Shown piece by piece: positions 8,305 through 18,299 of a stretch of 63,677 nt of DNA (the stretch's first letter is position 1; each line of letters opens with the position of its first letter). Source of the DNA: Deltaproteobacteria bacterium. Lineage in GTDB: Bacteria; Myxococcota; UBA727; VGSZ01. The notes beneath the pieces are model-generated. The model saw nothing but the letters and a program-made list of their open reading frames with translations. It did no database searches and was not told where the DNA came from. The translations under genes and the position numbers were made by a program. Location: the NCBI GenBank assembly GCA_020850995.1, contig JADZDP010000253.1, positions 1-63,677 on the forward strand. The letters are read 5' to 3'.

Positions 8305-9906
8305 ATGCAAAAGAGCGCGCTCTCCTTCATCCTCGTCGGCATCCTGGTGGTGCTCAACGTCTTGCTGGTCGGTCTCCCGGGCTGGCGCATCGACCTGACG
8401 CGCGACCGGGCCTTCACCTTGGCCGAGGCCACCACCGAGACCTTGAAGAACCTCGACAAGCCGGTCACCGTCACCGCCTACTTCACCGAGAACCTGCCGG
8501 CGCCCTTCTCCGACAACGCCCGCTACACCAAGGATCTGCTCTCCGAGATGCGCGCCGCCTCGGGCGGGCAGCTCTCCTTCGAGTTCCTCGATCCGCAGTC
8601 GCAAGAGACCGAAGAGGATCGTGAGAAGAAGAAAGACGTCAAGCGCGACATCTTCGGCCGCACCATGCGCGAGAAGACCAGCGTCGAGACCGAGCTCGAG
8701 TCGCTCGGCATCCAGCCGGTGGAGGTGCGCGTCTTCGAAGAGGACGAGGCCAAGACCATGCGCGCCTACATGGGCCTGGCGGTGCGCTTCGGCGAGGACA
8801 AGGAGGCGCTGCCCTACATGCAAGACGTCTCCATGCTCGAGTACGACCTCACCTCGATCATCCGTCGCCTGGTGCGTACCAAGGCACCGACCATCGGCGT
8901 GGTGCAAGGGCACGGCGAGCCCGATCTGCAGTCGCAGTTGGACAAGGTCATCAACCTGCTCAAGCAGAACTACGACATGAAGCCCGTCAAGCTCGCCGAG
9001 GGCAAGGTGCCCGACGACGTCGACGTGCTCATGGTCATCGGCCCCACGCAGGCCTTCAGCGACGCCGAGCAGCGCCTCATCGACGCCTGGGTCATGCAAG
9101 GCAAGAGCGCGGCCTTCTTCCTCGATCGCTACAGCGTCGACCTGCAGAGCTTTCAGCCCGCTCCCGTCGAGCACAACCTCGACGCGCTGGTGAGCGCCTA
9201 CGGCATCGAGCTCGGGCAACAGCTCGTGGCCGACGCCGAGTGCGCCACCTTGAGCGTGCAGGAGCGGCGCTCGTTCATGGTGGTGCAGATGCCCGTCAAG
9301 GCGCCCTTCATCCCCACGGTGCGCCAGCTCGAGGGCGACAGCCCGCTCGCCAAGGGCCTGGCCGACGTGACCTTGCCCTTCGTCACGCCCATCTACCCGA
9401 AGACCGATGTGCAGGGCGCTGCCATCGAGGTGCTCGCCAAGAGCTCGGCCAAGAGCTGGCTCGAGGAGGGGACCGCCGAGAACCTGAGCCCACGCCGCGA
9501 CTGGGGCAGCGCCGAGGTGTCGTTCACCGGGCCCTACGCGCTCATCGCCACCGCGCGCGGTGCGCTGCCGAGCTTCGCCGATCCGGCGCAGAAGGCAGCC
9601 AAGGAGGCCCGCGTCATCGTCGCCGGCTCCTCCTCGATCTTCGAGGACGCGGTGCTGACGCCGCAAAACGCCGGGCTCATCCTCAACATGATCGACTGGC
9701 TCAGCCTCGACGCCAAGCTGCTCGACATGCGCGCGCGCAGCTTGACCGAGGCGCCCATCGATCCCGACCTGTCGCCCGGCGCCAAGACGCTGGTCAAGGC
9801 CGGCAACGTCGCCGCCGCCGTGGTGCTCGACGGCATCTTCGCCGCCGTGCTCATGCTGCGTCGACGTGGGCGACGCAACGCGCTCGCGGTCGCCACCCCC
9901 ACCTGA
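8305..9906 (+). CDS. GldG-like ABC-type transport auxiliary protein
   Basis: A 533-residue protein with one N-terminal membrane helix (about 5-25), a large extracytoplasmic domain and a C-terminal helix (about 490-515) followed by basic residues. The N-terminal part (TLAEATTETLKNLDKPVTV and on) matches the GldG N-terminal domain, and the middle holds the ABC-type auxiliary domain that resembles an inactive phosphatase fold. It lies between the permease and the DUF4340 gene with GAGAGGA upstream of its ATG. Members are thought to be periplasmic partners of the ABC-2 complex. Confidence 0.88.
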   Translation: MQKSALSFILVGILVVLNVLLVGLPGWRIDLTRDRAFTLAEATTETLKNLDKPVTVTAYFTENLPAPFSDNARYTKDLLSEMRAASGGQLSFEFLDPQSQETEEDREKKKDVKRDIFGRTMREKTSVETELESLGIQPVEVRVFEEDEAKTMRAYMGLAVRFGEDKEALPYMQDVSMLEYDLTSIIRRLVRTKAPTIGVVQGHGEPDLQSQLDKVINLLKQNYDMKPVKLAEGKVPDDVDVLMVIGPTQAFSDAEQRLIDAWVMQGKSAAFFLDRYSVDLQSFQPAPVEHNLDALVSAYGIELGQQLVADAECATLSVQERRSFMVVQMPVKAPFIPTVRQLEGDSPLAKGLADVTLPFVTPIYPKTDVQGAAIEVLAKSSAKSWLEEGTAENLSPRRDWGSAEVSFTGPYALIATARGALPSFADPAQKAAKEARVIVAGSSSIFEDAVLTPQNAGLILNMIDWLSLDAKLLDMRARSLTEAPIDPDLSPGAKTLVKAGNVAAAVVLDGIFAAVLMLRRRGRRNALAVATPT

Positions 9907-9926
9907 CATCCCTCGAGGTCGCCGCC

Positions 9927-11564
<1,638 letters not shown>

Positions 11565-11573
11565 CGGCCATCG

Positions 11574-12467
11574 TCAGAGCGCCAGATCGAGGGGCTCGCG
11601 CGCCGCGCGCCAAGCGGCGGGGGGCGGATCGCCGAGCGCCACGATGCTGCCCACGATGGCGCAGGTCGTGTCGACGTCGCCGCGGCCGGCGGCCGTGCAC
11701 CACAGCGCCTCGAGGTAGTCGCAGGGCTCGGCGTGACGTCGTGCGCACCAGAGCGCGAAGGGCACGGTATCGAAGGCCGCCACCTCGGCGCCGCAGCCGA
11801 GCACGCTGGCGGCCTCGAGCGGCGATGTGTGCAGCGGCACGCCCAACGCGAGCTCGAGCCCGTCGCTGGTGCGGCCGGGTGGCGTGTGCTGCAGGGCGAG
11901 CGTCACGAGCTCGCTGGCCGCGCCGCGCGCCACGGCGGCGGCGGCCACCGCCACCGCGATGGCGCCGGCCTTGCCCTCGTGGTGCGCGTGCGTGACCGCG
12001 GCGCTGTCGCGGGCCGCCTCCACCACGAGCGCGAGGTCGTCGGCGAAGTAGGCGCCCACCGGCCCGGCGCGCATGGCGGCGCCGTTGCCGTAGCTGCCGC
12101 CCGCGAAGAGCGCGGGGGCCGCCCGCCACCAAGGCACGCCGTCGCCGAGCTCCGCCAGCAGCTGATGCGCGCCGCCGCCGTAGCCGCGCGCGGGATCGCG
12201 CCGGTAGCGCTCGGCGAAGCGCGCGGCCAAGGCATCGGTGTCGATGCGGCCGTGGGATCGCAGCACCTCCACCACCGCCATGCCCATCTGGGTGTCGTCG
12301 GTGTGTCGCCACGGCGCCGGCGCCAGCTCCCGACGCGCGACGCGCTCGGCGCCGCTGCCTCCAAAGGTGCGCTCGCCGAAGGCGTCGCCCACCGACAGGC
12401 CCTCGAGCGAGGTCAAGGCGCGCGCCAGCCGCGCATCGGCGCTCGGCGAAGGCGCGCTCCCGCTCAC
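11574..12467 (-). CDS. ADP-ribosylglycohydrolase family protein
   Basis: A 297-residue DraG-like enzyme. The family metal-binding motifs are present: GDAFGE at 27-32, HTDDTQ at 55-60 and the C-terminal GRGDVDTTCAIVGSIVA. Such enzymes remove ADP-ribose from proteins or small molecules using two magnesium ions. The GTG start at 12467 overlaps the stop of the lipoprotein gene upstream (GTGA), implying coupled translation. No ADP-ribosyltransferase gene is nearby, so the substrate is open. Confidence 0.88.
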   Translation of the reverse strand: MSGSAPSPSADARLARALTSLEGLSVGDAFGERTFGGSGAERVARRELAPAPWRHTDDTQMGMAVVEVLRSHGRIDTDALAARFAERYRRDPARGYGGGAHQLLAELGDGVPWWRAAPALFAGGSYGNGAAMRAGPVGAYFADDLALVVEAARDSAAVTHAHHEGKAGAIAVAVAAAAVARGAASELVTLALQHTPPGRTSDGLELALGVPLHTSPLEAASVLGCGAEVAAFDTVPFALWCARRHAEPCDYLEALWCTAAGRGDVDTTCAIVGSIVALGDPPPAAWRAAREPLDLAL

Positions 12468-13534
12468 AGGCAGTTGGCCGGGCAGCCCGCCCCCGGGCAG
12501 CCCGCCGACGACCCGCAGCAGGGCCCGCCATACGCGTCGTCGCCGAGGGTGATGGGGTTGCCCGGCGTGTGCACGTTCGACTGCAGGCCGCACCACTTGC
12601 CCGTGGTGTCGCCGGCCGCGTTGCGCGCACAGGGGTTCGATGCCTCGCACGACAGCCCGCTGCGCTCCCACAGCGCACGGAAGCATTGGTCGTAGGTGGT
12701 CTGGCTGTCGGTGACGTCGTTCGCCGCGTTGCCGGTGGTGCACAAGATGCCGCGGGTCTGCAACGTGAAGGCGCCGCTGGCGGTGCCCGCGCCGATGGCG
12801 GCGAAGCTCGTCACGGCGACGTCGAGAGGCGTGGCATCGTTGCCCGAAAAGGGAGGGGTCAGGCCCGCGCCGAAATTGACCTTGAAGCGTTCATCGCCGT
12901 AGCTCCCGTCGATAGCGGCGAGCTCGGTGCACTGCTGGCTGCTGTCGTTGATCACGTAGGCGACGGTGTCGAAGGCGGCGATGACCGCCACCTCCACCAA
13001 CATCCCTTGGCGCGCGTCGATGACGCGGTTGACGAAGTAGCGGTCCTTGCTGTCGTAGGTGTAGCGCTCGCCGCTGGTGCCGTTGAGGTTGAGGTTCAGG
13101 TCGGCGAAGTAGTCGATGACGCTGGCGCCGAAGTTGTCACATAGGCCGGTGCCCGCGTCGTTGGTGCACACGTTCGTGGCCGTGCAGCGCTGCAGCTCGC
13201 CGCAGCTCGGTGTGCACACGGGCGCCGGCTCACCCTCGCCTTCACCTTCACCTTCACCTTCACCTTCGCCTTCACCTTCGCCTTCGCCCTCGCCTTCGCC
13301 GGGATCGCCCTCGCCCTCGCCGGGATCGCCCTCGCCCTCGCCGGGATCGCCCTCGCCCTCGCCCTCGCCCACGGGCAACGACGCGGGATCGTCGACGCAG
13401 GCCTTGTCGACGCACAATTGGCCCGTGGGGCAATCGGCGCTGACCGCACACGCGGCACCGAGCGGCTCCGCGGTCGGGCAGCCCGCCAGCGCCACCGAGG
13501 TCAACCAGAGCAGGGCACAGAGCGAGGACCGCAC
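12464..13534 (-). CDS. lipoprotein with Gly-Glu repeat linker
   Basis: A 356-residue predicted lipoprotein. The lipobox VALAGC ends at about Cys19, a Cys-rich motif with DCPTGQLC follows, then an acidic linker of about 45 residues of repeated GE with GDP interruptions, then a second Cys-rich piece and a C-terminal domain of about 230 residues with paired cysteines. Surface lipoproteins with GE linkers are common in Myxococcota and the linker probably acts as a flexible spacer. A paralogous N-terminal module occurs at 58528-59694. The last four bases overlap the ADP-ribosylglycohydrolase start. The C-terminal domain is not recognised. Confidence 0.85.
   Translation of the reverse strand: MRSSLCALLWLTSVALAGCPTAEPLGAACAVSADCPTGQLCVDKACVDDPASLPVGEGEGEGDPGEGEGDPGEGEGDPGEGEGEGEGEGEGEGEGEGEGEGEPAPVCTPSCGELQRCTATNVCTNDAGTGLCDNFGASVIDYFADLNLNLNGTSGERYTYDSKDRYFVNRVIDARQGMLVEVAVIAAFDTVAYVINDSSQQCTELAAIDGSYGDERFKVNFGAGLTPPFSGNDATPLDVAVTSFAAIGAGTASGAFTLQTRGILCTTGNAANDVTDSQTTYDQCFRALWERSGLSCEASNPCARNAAGDTTGKWCGLQSNVHTPGNPITLGDDAYGGPCCGSSAGCPGAGCPANCL
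13230..13373. repeat. hexanucleotide repeat encoding Gly-Glu
   Basis: Tandem 6-nt units, seen on the plus strand as CCTTCA, CCTTCG and CCCTCG variants, encode the GE linker on the minus strand. All units keep frame, including the GATCCC interruptions that give Asp-Pro. Confidence 0.85.
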
Positions 13535-13630
13535 GGCCTCGAGGGTACCATGGGAGCTCCGCGATCGCCGGGAACCGGTCCGGCATGTCTTGCGCTGCCC
13601 TACACCGTTGCCGAGCGCGGGCCGCTCTGG

Positions 13631-15019
13631 TCAGAGCACGTTGGCGGCGATCTCGGCCAGCTCGCTGCGCTCACCCTTCACCAGGGTGATGTGGGCCGCG
13701 ATCTTCTCGGTCTTGAAGCGGTTGACCGTGTGCACCAAGCCGTTGTTGGTCTGGTCCACGTAGGGGTTGTCGATCTGGTAGGGATCGCCGGTCAGCACGA
13801 TCTTGGTGCCTTCGCCGGCCCGCGAGATGATGGTCTTCACCTCGTGGGGCGTGAGGTTCTGCGCCTCGTCGACGATCATGTACTGGCTGGGGATGGAGCG
13901 GCCGCGGATGTAGGTGAGCGGCTCGATCTGCATCATGCCCATGTCGAGCAGCTCCTTGTAGGAGCGGCCGCGGCGCTTGTCCTTCTGGGTGAGGCCCATC
14001 AGGAACTCGACGTTGTCGAAGATGGGCTGCATCCAGGGGTTGAGCTTCTCCTCGACGTCGCCGGGGAGGTAGCCGATGTCCTTGCCGAGGGGGAAGATGG
14101 GCCGGCTCACCAACAGGCGCTGGTAGACGTTCTCCTCGGTGGTCTTGGCCAGCCCGGCGGCGATGGCCAACAGCGTCTTGCCGCTGCCGGCCTTGCCGAC
14201 CAGCGTGACCAGCTTGACCTTGTCGTCGAGCAGCGCGTCGAGCGCGAAGTGCTGCTCGCGGTTCTTCGGCCGAATACCCCAGATGCCCTGCTTGAAGCCG
14301 TCGATGGGCACCACGCGCGCGCGCGTGTCGTCGAGCCGCACGCGGCCGAGCGCCGTGCGGTTGGCGTTGCCGCGATCGCGCATGCACACGTACTCGTTCG
14401 GTGGGTGGTACGGGTCGGGCAGCTCCACGCCGCCCTCGGCGTAGAACTTGTCGACCAGCGGCCCGTCGATGTCGATCTCTTGCCAGCCCTTGTAGAGCTC
14501 GTCGATGACGATGTGCTCGGGCTCGAAGTCCTCGGTGACGATGCCGATGGCGTCGGCGCGGATGCGCAGGTTCGTGTCTTTGGTGATGAACACGATGCGC
14601 GGCCCGGGGTGCTTCTTGCGCTCTTCGCTCAGCTCCAGCGCCACCGCCAGGATCTTGCTGTCTTGGCCGCGGTCGGTGGACACGTTGGGCGGCAAGGAGC
14701 GGTGCGTAATGGCGACGCGCAGCGTGCCGCCGCGGTCGAGCTTGACGCCCTCGGAGAGCGAGCCGTCGTCGCGCAGCTGATCGAGGTAGCGGCTCACCTG
14801 GCGCGCGTTGCGCCCAAGCTCGCTCAGGTCCTTCTTGAACGCGTCGATCTCCTCCACCACGTAGATGGGGATGACGACGTCGTTGTCCTCGAAGGAGAAC
14901 ATGGCGCGGGGGTCGTGCAACAGCACGTTGGTGTCGAGCACGAAGGTCTTCTTGTCGCCCTTCTTGCTCGTCTTCTTGCCCTTGCCGTCGGAGCCTTGCT
15001 TCTTGGCGCGCTGCTGCAT
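13631..15019 (-). CDS. PIN domain-PhoH family ATPase (PhoH2-like)
   Basis: A 462-residue protein. A Lys-rich N-terminus leads into a PIN ribonuclease domain (FVLDTNVLLHD, about 25-150), then a PhoH ATPase domain with Walker A VGKAGSGKT near 260 and Walker B YMIVDEAQN near 365. This is the PhoH2 architecture, in which RNA unwinding and cleavage are combined. Two starts are possible: GTG at 15034 or ATG at 15019. AGGAGG lies only 1-2 nt before the ATG, so the start is not firmly fixed. It follows the diguanylate cyclase gene by 55 nt. Confidence 0.9.
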   Translation of the reverse strand: MQQRAKKQGSDGKGKKTSKKGDKKTFVLDTNVLLHDPRAMFSFEDNDVVIPIYVVEEIDAFKKDLSELGRNARQVSRYLDQLRDDGSLSEGVKLDRGGTLRVAITHRSLPPNVSTDRGQDSKILAVALELSEERKKHPGPRIVFITKDTNLRIRADAIGIVTEDFEPEHIVIDELYKGWQEIDIDGPLVDKFYAEGGVELPDPYHPPNEYVCMRDRGNANRTALGRVRLDDTRARVVPIDGFKQGIWGIRPKNREQHFALDALLDDKVKLVTLVGKAGSGKTLLAIAAGLAKTTEENVYQRLLVSRPIFPLGKDIGYLPGDVEEKLNPWMQPIFDNVEFLMGLTQKDKRRGRSYKELLDMGMMQIEPLTYIRGRSIPSQYMIVDEAQNLTPHEVKTIISRAGEGTKIVLTGDPYQIDNPYVDQTNNGLVHTVNRFKTEKIAAHITLVKGERSELAEIAANVL

Positions 15020-15074
15020 GCCTCCTGATCCCACGGATGGGCAGGGCGGTGCAAACGCTGTCGGCGCGACCCCG

Positions 15075-17195
15075 CTACGAGGCCACCACGCGGTCGCGGC
15101 CGCGCGCCTTGGCCTGGTAGAGGCGCTGATCGGCGCGCGCGAGCACGCCGGGGCCGTCGTCGCCGGCCTCCCACACGCCTACGCCGAACGACGTCGTCAC
15201 CGAGAGCGGGCCCTTGTCGGTGTCGAAGCGCAGCGCCTTGACCGCCAGGCGCATGCGCTCGGCCAGGCGCGCCGCCCCCTCGGTGTCGGTGCCCTCGAGC
15301 ACCAGGCACAGCTCCTCGCCGCCGTAGCGGGCTACCACGTCGGTGGCGCGGGCGACCGCGACCAGCGCGCCCGCCACGGCCTTGAGCACGAGGTCGCCGG
15401 CGCCGTGGCCATAGGTGTCGTTGACGCTCTTGAAGTGGTCGATGTCGGCCAGCACCACCGCGAGCGGCCCCTTGCTGCGCTGGGCGCGCGCCACGGCCTC
15501 GGCCAGGCGCTGATCGAGCGTGCGTCGGTTGACCAGGCCGGTGAGCCCGTCGGTGGTGGCCTGACGCTCCACGGCGATGAACAGGCGCGCGCCGCCGAGC
15601 GCCAGGCCCGCCAGGTCGGCGGCCACCAGGAGCGCGTCGACCACGCCCACGCGCAGGCGCTCGCCGGGGGGCACGCCCACCACGAGCGCGCCGATGGGCT
15701 CGCCCTGCGAGAACAAGGGCACCACGCGCAGGTCGCCAAACGCCGCCGCGCCGTCGTCGTCGGCGGCGTAGAGCCCGCGCGTGGCCCCCGCGCTCGGCAG
15801 CGCCACGTGCGGCAGGGCCGCGCGCTGCACCAGGGCGCGCCCAAGCCAGCTCTCGCCGTCCTGCGGGAACGAGGCCGCCGGCGCCAGGCGCTCGGCCAAG
15901 GGGCCCTCGGCGCGCGTCACGCGCAAAATGGCCGTGCTGCCCGCCACCTGCTCCACCACCTCTACCAGCGCCACCGAGGCGGAGGGCGCCAGGTCGCGCG
16001 CCGCGCGCAGCGCGGTGTCGACCACCTCGTCGGGGCGCACCACGCCGCCGAAGGCGCGCGCCGCTTGGAAGATGCGCGCGATGTGGCGGCGCTCGCCGTC
16101 GAGCTCGTCGAGGATGCGCTCGGTGCGCAACAGCGCCACCAGCTCTTCGGCCAGCGCCAGCGCCAGCGTCTCGTGCTCCTCGGAGAACAGCTCGGCTTTC
16201 GCGCGATCGAGCACCAGCACGCCGCGCACCAGCCCGCCCTCTTTCAATGGCACCGCCAGCACGCTCTTGGCGCCGCGCCGATGCGCTTGCACGGCGGCGC
16301 CGTCGTCGTCGTCGATGAGGCGCACGGCCTGGCCCTTCTTGAGCACCAGGCCCGGCGCGCCCACGCGCGCGTCGAGGCGCGCCCGCGGCTCGGGGTCGAC
16401 GTCGGCGATCTGCTCCTTGAGCACGAGCTGTTTGCCGCCCGCGTCGAGCAGGTAGAGCGCGGTCGCGTCGGGCGAGAGCGCGCGCGCCGTCAGCCGCAGC
16501 ATGCGGTAGCAGCCGTCGCGCGCCGCCAGCGTGCGCGCCGCCAAGCGCCGCGTGCCCCCATCGTCGTCGTCGTCGCGGCCTACCAGGCGAAACAGGCGCG
16601 CGTCGTCGTACAAGCGCAACAGCTCGCCGTCGATGCGCGCGGCCTCGCGCACCTGCACGGCGCGCAGCGTGCCAAAGAAGAGCGCGCGCCCGAGCAGCGC
16701 GAAGCCGAGCACGGTGAGCGCGCTGCCCACCATGGCGCCCGCGCCCTCGTCGGCGAAGCGGGCGGCGCCGATGAGCGCGAGCGTCAGCGCGGGGGCGGCC
16801 ACGGCCAGGCGGCGCACGGGCAAGAGCGCGCCCAGCGCCACCGCCACGGCGAGCAGGAGCGGCGCCACCGGCGAGGCAGGCCCCGTGAGCGCGCACGCCA
16901 CCGCCAGGCCGGCGCCCACCACGCCGAGCGGCCCGGCAGCGGCAGGGGCGGGCAGGCGTCGACGCGCCAGGTGCGCGAGCGCGTGCGGCACCACGAAGGC
17001 GCCCACTGCGAAGCCCACCACCGTGGCCGCGGCCAGCGCGCCACCGGCGTCGCGCGTGAGCGCCAGCAGCGCCCCCACCGCCACCGGCGTCGCCACGCCG
17101 AGCCGCAGCGCCAGGCGCGGCGGCAGGCCCGCCCCCTCGCGCACGGGGTTGCGGGGCCGCAGCTCGGCGAACGCGTCGCGCGCCGCCGCGGTCAC
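15075..17195 (-). CDS. membrane GAF-GGDEF diguanylate cyclase
   Basis: A 706-residue protein. Residues about 20-160 form several membrane helices, two GAF-like sensory regions fill about 200-350 and 370-520, and the GGDEF domain covers about 540-700. The active-site loop reads RYGGEEL, a functional variant, and the inhibitory RxxD site is present as RATD just before it, so c-di-GMP synthesis with product feedback is expected. Its GTG start at 17195 overlaps the stop of the FtsB/DivIC-like gene (GTGA). That coupling suggests co-production with a division protein. Confidence 0.9.
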   Translation of the reverse strand: MTAAARDAFAELRPRNPVREGAGLPPRLALRLGVATPVAVGALLALTRDAGGALAAATVVGFAVGAFVVPHALAHLARRRLPAPAAAGPLGVVGAGLAVACALTGPASPVAPLLLAVAVALGALLPVRRLAVAAPALTLALIGAARFADEGAGAMVGSALTVLGFALLGRALFFGTLRAVQVREAARIDGELLRLYDDARLFRLVGRDDDDDGGTRRLAARTLAARDGCYRMLRLTARALSPDATALYLLDAGGKQLVLKEQIADVDPEPRARLDARVGAPGLVLKKGQAVRLIDDDDGAAVQAHRRGAKSVLAVPLKEGGLVRGVLVLDRAKAELFSEEHETLALALAEELVALLRTERILDELDGERRHIARIFQAARAFGGVVRPDEVVDTALRAARDLAPSASVALVEVVEQVAGSTAILRVTRAEGPLAERLAPAASFPQDGESWLGRALVQRAALPHVALPSAGATRGLYAADDDGAAAFGDLRVVPLFSQGEPIGALVVGVPPGERLRVGVVDALLVAADLAGLALGGARLFIAVERQATTDGLTGLVNRRTLDQRLAEAVARAQRSKGPLAVVLADIDHFKSVNDTYGHGAGDLVLKAVAGALVAVARATDVVARYGGEELCLVLEGTDTEGAARLAERMRLAVKALRFDTDKGPLSVTTSFGVGVWEAGDDGPGVLARADQRLYQAKARGRDRVVAS

Positions 17196-17479
17196 CGCGC
17201 GCCGCCCTCGGGCACCATGAGCACCAGCTCGTCCTTCTTCACGTAGCCAAGCTCCTCACGGGCCGCCTCTTCGACGACCCGGGGATCGCTCTGCAGGCGC
17301 TGCACCTCCAGGGCGAGCGCGGCGTTCTCGCGCAGGGCGAGCTCGAGCTGCCCATCGAGCACCCGCTCCTCGTCTCTCAGGGAGAACCAGCGCGCCAGGC
17401 CCGAGGGCGCCAGCACCGTGTAGGTGCCCACCGCCAGGGCGGCGACCACGGAGACGGCGAGCAACACTCGGAGCCGCAT
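17192..17479 (-). CDS. FtsB/DivIC-like septum formation initiator
   Basis: A 95-residue protein with one N-terminal membrane helix (about 3-25) followed by a coiled coil (about 35-70) and a segment ending REELGYVKKDELVL, which is the hallmark of the FtsB/DivIC family (compare ARxELGxxxxxE). These bitopic proteins act in the division complex with FtsL and FtsQ. The size fits E. coli FtsB (103 residues). The ATG at 17479 starts directly at the basic residues before the helix; an ATG at 17497 would add six residues. The stop overlaps the diguanylate cyclase start. Confidence 0.85.
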   Translation of the reverse strand: MRLRVLLAVSVVAALAVGTYTVLAPSGLARWFSLRDEERVLDGQLELALRENAALALEVQRLQSDPRVVEEAAREELGYVKKDELVLMVPEGGAR

Positions 17480-17864
17480 GGAGCCAAGCGGTACCATGGG
17501 GCCGATCGAGGCCGCAAATAACGATGCATTGGCGCGAGATCAGGCGCCGTGCCGATCGAACCACGTCGAGAGCGCGGGTCGAAGGCCTCGCGTTCGGCAG
17601 GCCGACGCCGGCATCACCGGCACCCGTGCCCGCGCATCGGGCACGGGCACGGGCACGCACTGCGATACCCGTGGGGAAGCCAGGGTCGGACCATTGAAGT
17701 GCCATGAAGCGCGCGCAGCGCGCGCGGGGCCGGGGCGCAATTCGTGCGCATGCACTGTGCCGCGGATCGGGGCTACCAACGGGGGATCATGTCGGGCGCG
17801 CCGCAGGCGCGACGGGTAGCGTGCGAGCGCAGCGAGCAGGCGGGAGGGGCGAAGCCCCTCAAAA
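17480..17864. other. 385-nt intergenic region with hairpins
   Basis: No convincing gene. It contains a perfect 10-bp inverted repeat, CCCGTGCCCG (17623-17632) and CGGGCACGGG (17638-17647) with a 5-nt loop, followed by more CACGGG repeats. The promoter of the division/cyclase operon should lie at its left end. No tRNA or known small RNA fold was recognised. Confidence 0.5.
17844..17860 (-). terminator. hairpin after rpsR
   Basis: GAGGGGC-GAA-GCCCCTC is a perfect 7-bp stem beginning 4 nt past the rpsR stop. On the minus strand the AAAA/TTTT run precedes rather than follows it, so it is a weak or processing-type terminator. Its core is the very stable GCGAAGC mini-hairpin. Confidence 0.45.
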
Positions 17865-18140
17865 CTACGCGTCTTGGTTGCTGAAGGGCAGCAAGCCGAT
17901 GGCGCGCGCGCGCTTGACGGCCTTGGTGACCTTGCGCTGGTTCTTCGACGACAGGCCCGTGCGGCGCCCGGGCAGGATCTTGCCCTCGGGCGAGACGAAG
18001 CGGCGCATCAGCTCGGTGTTCTTGAAGTCGACCTCGACGCCCTTGTTCTGCAGGAAGTAGTCCTGCAGTCGGCGGCGCGCCTGGGCGCGGCCCTTTTGCG
18101 GAGCGGTGGTGCTAGGAGGAGTGGTGGTCGAGGTGGTCAT
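17865..18140 (-). CDS. rpsR: 30S ribosomal protein S18, cysteine-free form
   Basis: A 91-residue protein. The conserved S18 core is clear: RRFVSPEGKILPGRRTG at about 46-62 and KRARAIGLLPF near the C-terminus. A Ser/Thr/Pro-rich N-terminal extension of about 18 residues precedes it. It has no cysteine, so it is the form that does not bind zinc. The usual neighbours rpsF, ssb and rplI are absent, so it stands alone, which raises the possibility of a second S18 gene elsewhere in the genome. The start at 18140 is the first ATG; no zinc-uptake-regulator box is evident upstream. Confidence 0.93.
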   Translation of the reverse strand: MTTSTTTPPSTTAPQKGRAQARRRLQDYFLQNKGVEVDFKNTELMRRFVSPEGKILPGRRTGLSSKNQRKVTKAVKRARAIGLLPFSNQDA

Positions 18141-18299
18141 CGAGCGAGGTCCTTCGCCATGAGGCGGACGGCGCAAAGCAGCGCGGTTGGCGAGATCGGT
18201 AGCCCTTGGCGTGTCGCATGGCAAGCCCCCGTTTTTGCGGGTTTTCGCCTCGGTGCGTAGACTGCCCTGGGGCAAGTGCTCCTCCGAGGTGGCGGGCGC

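Noticed and set aside
13230..13373. Possible CRISPR-like array at the hexamer repeats (also 59265-59540)
   Set aside because: The units are 6 nt with no spacers and are part of coding sequence; no cas genes are present.
13116..13763. A plus-strand Pro-Ser repeat protein
   Set aside because: It is the opposite-strand reading of the GE linker and runs into the PhoH gene.
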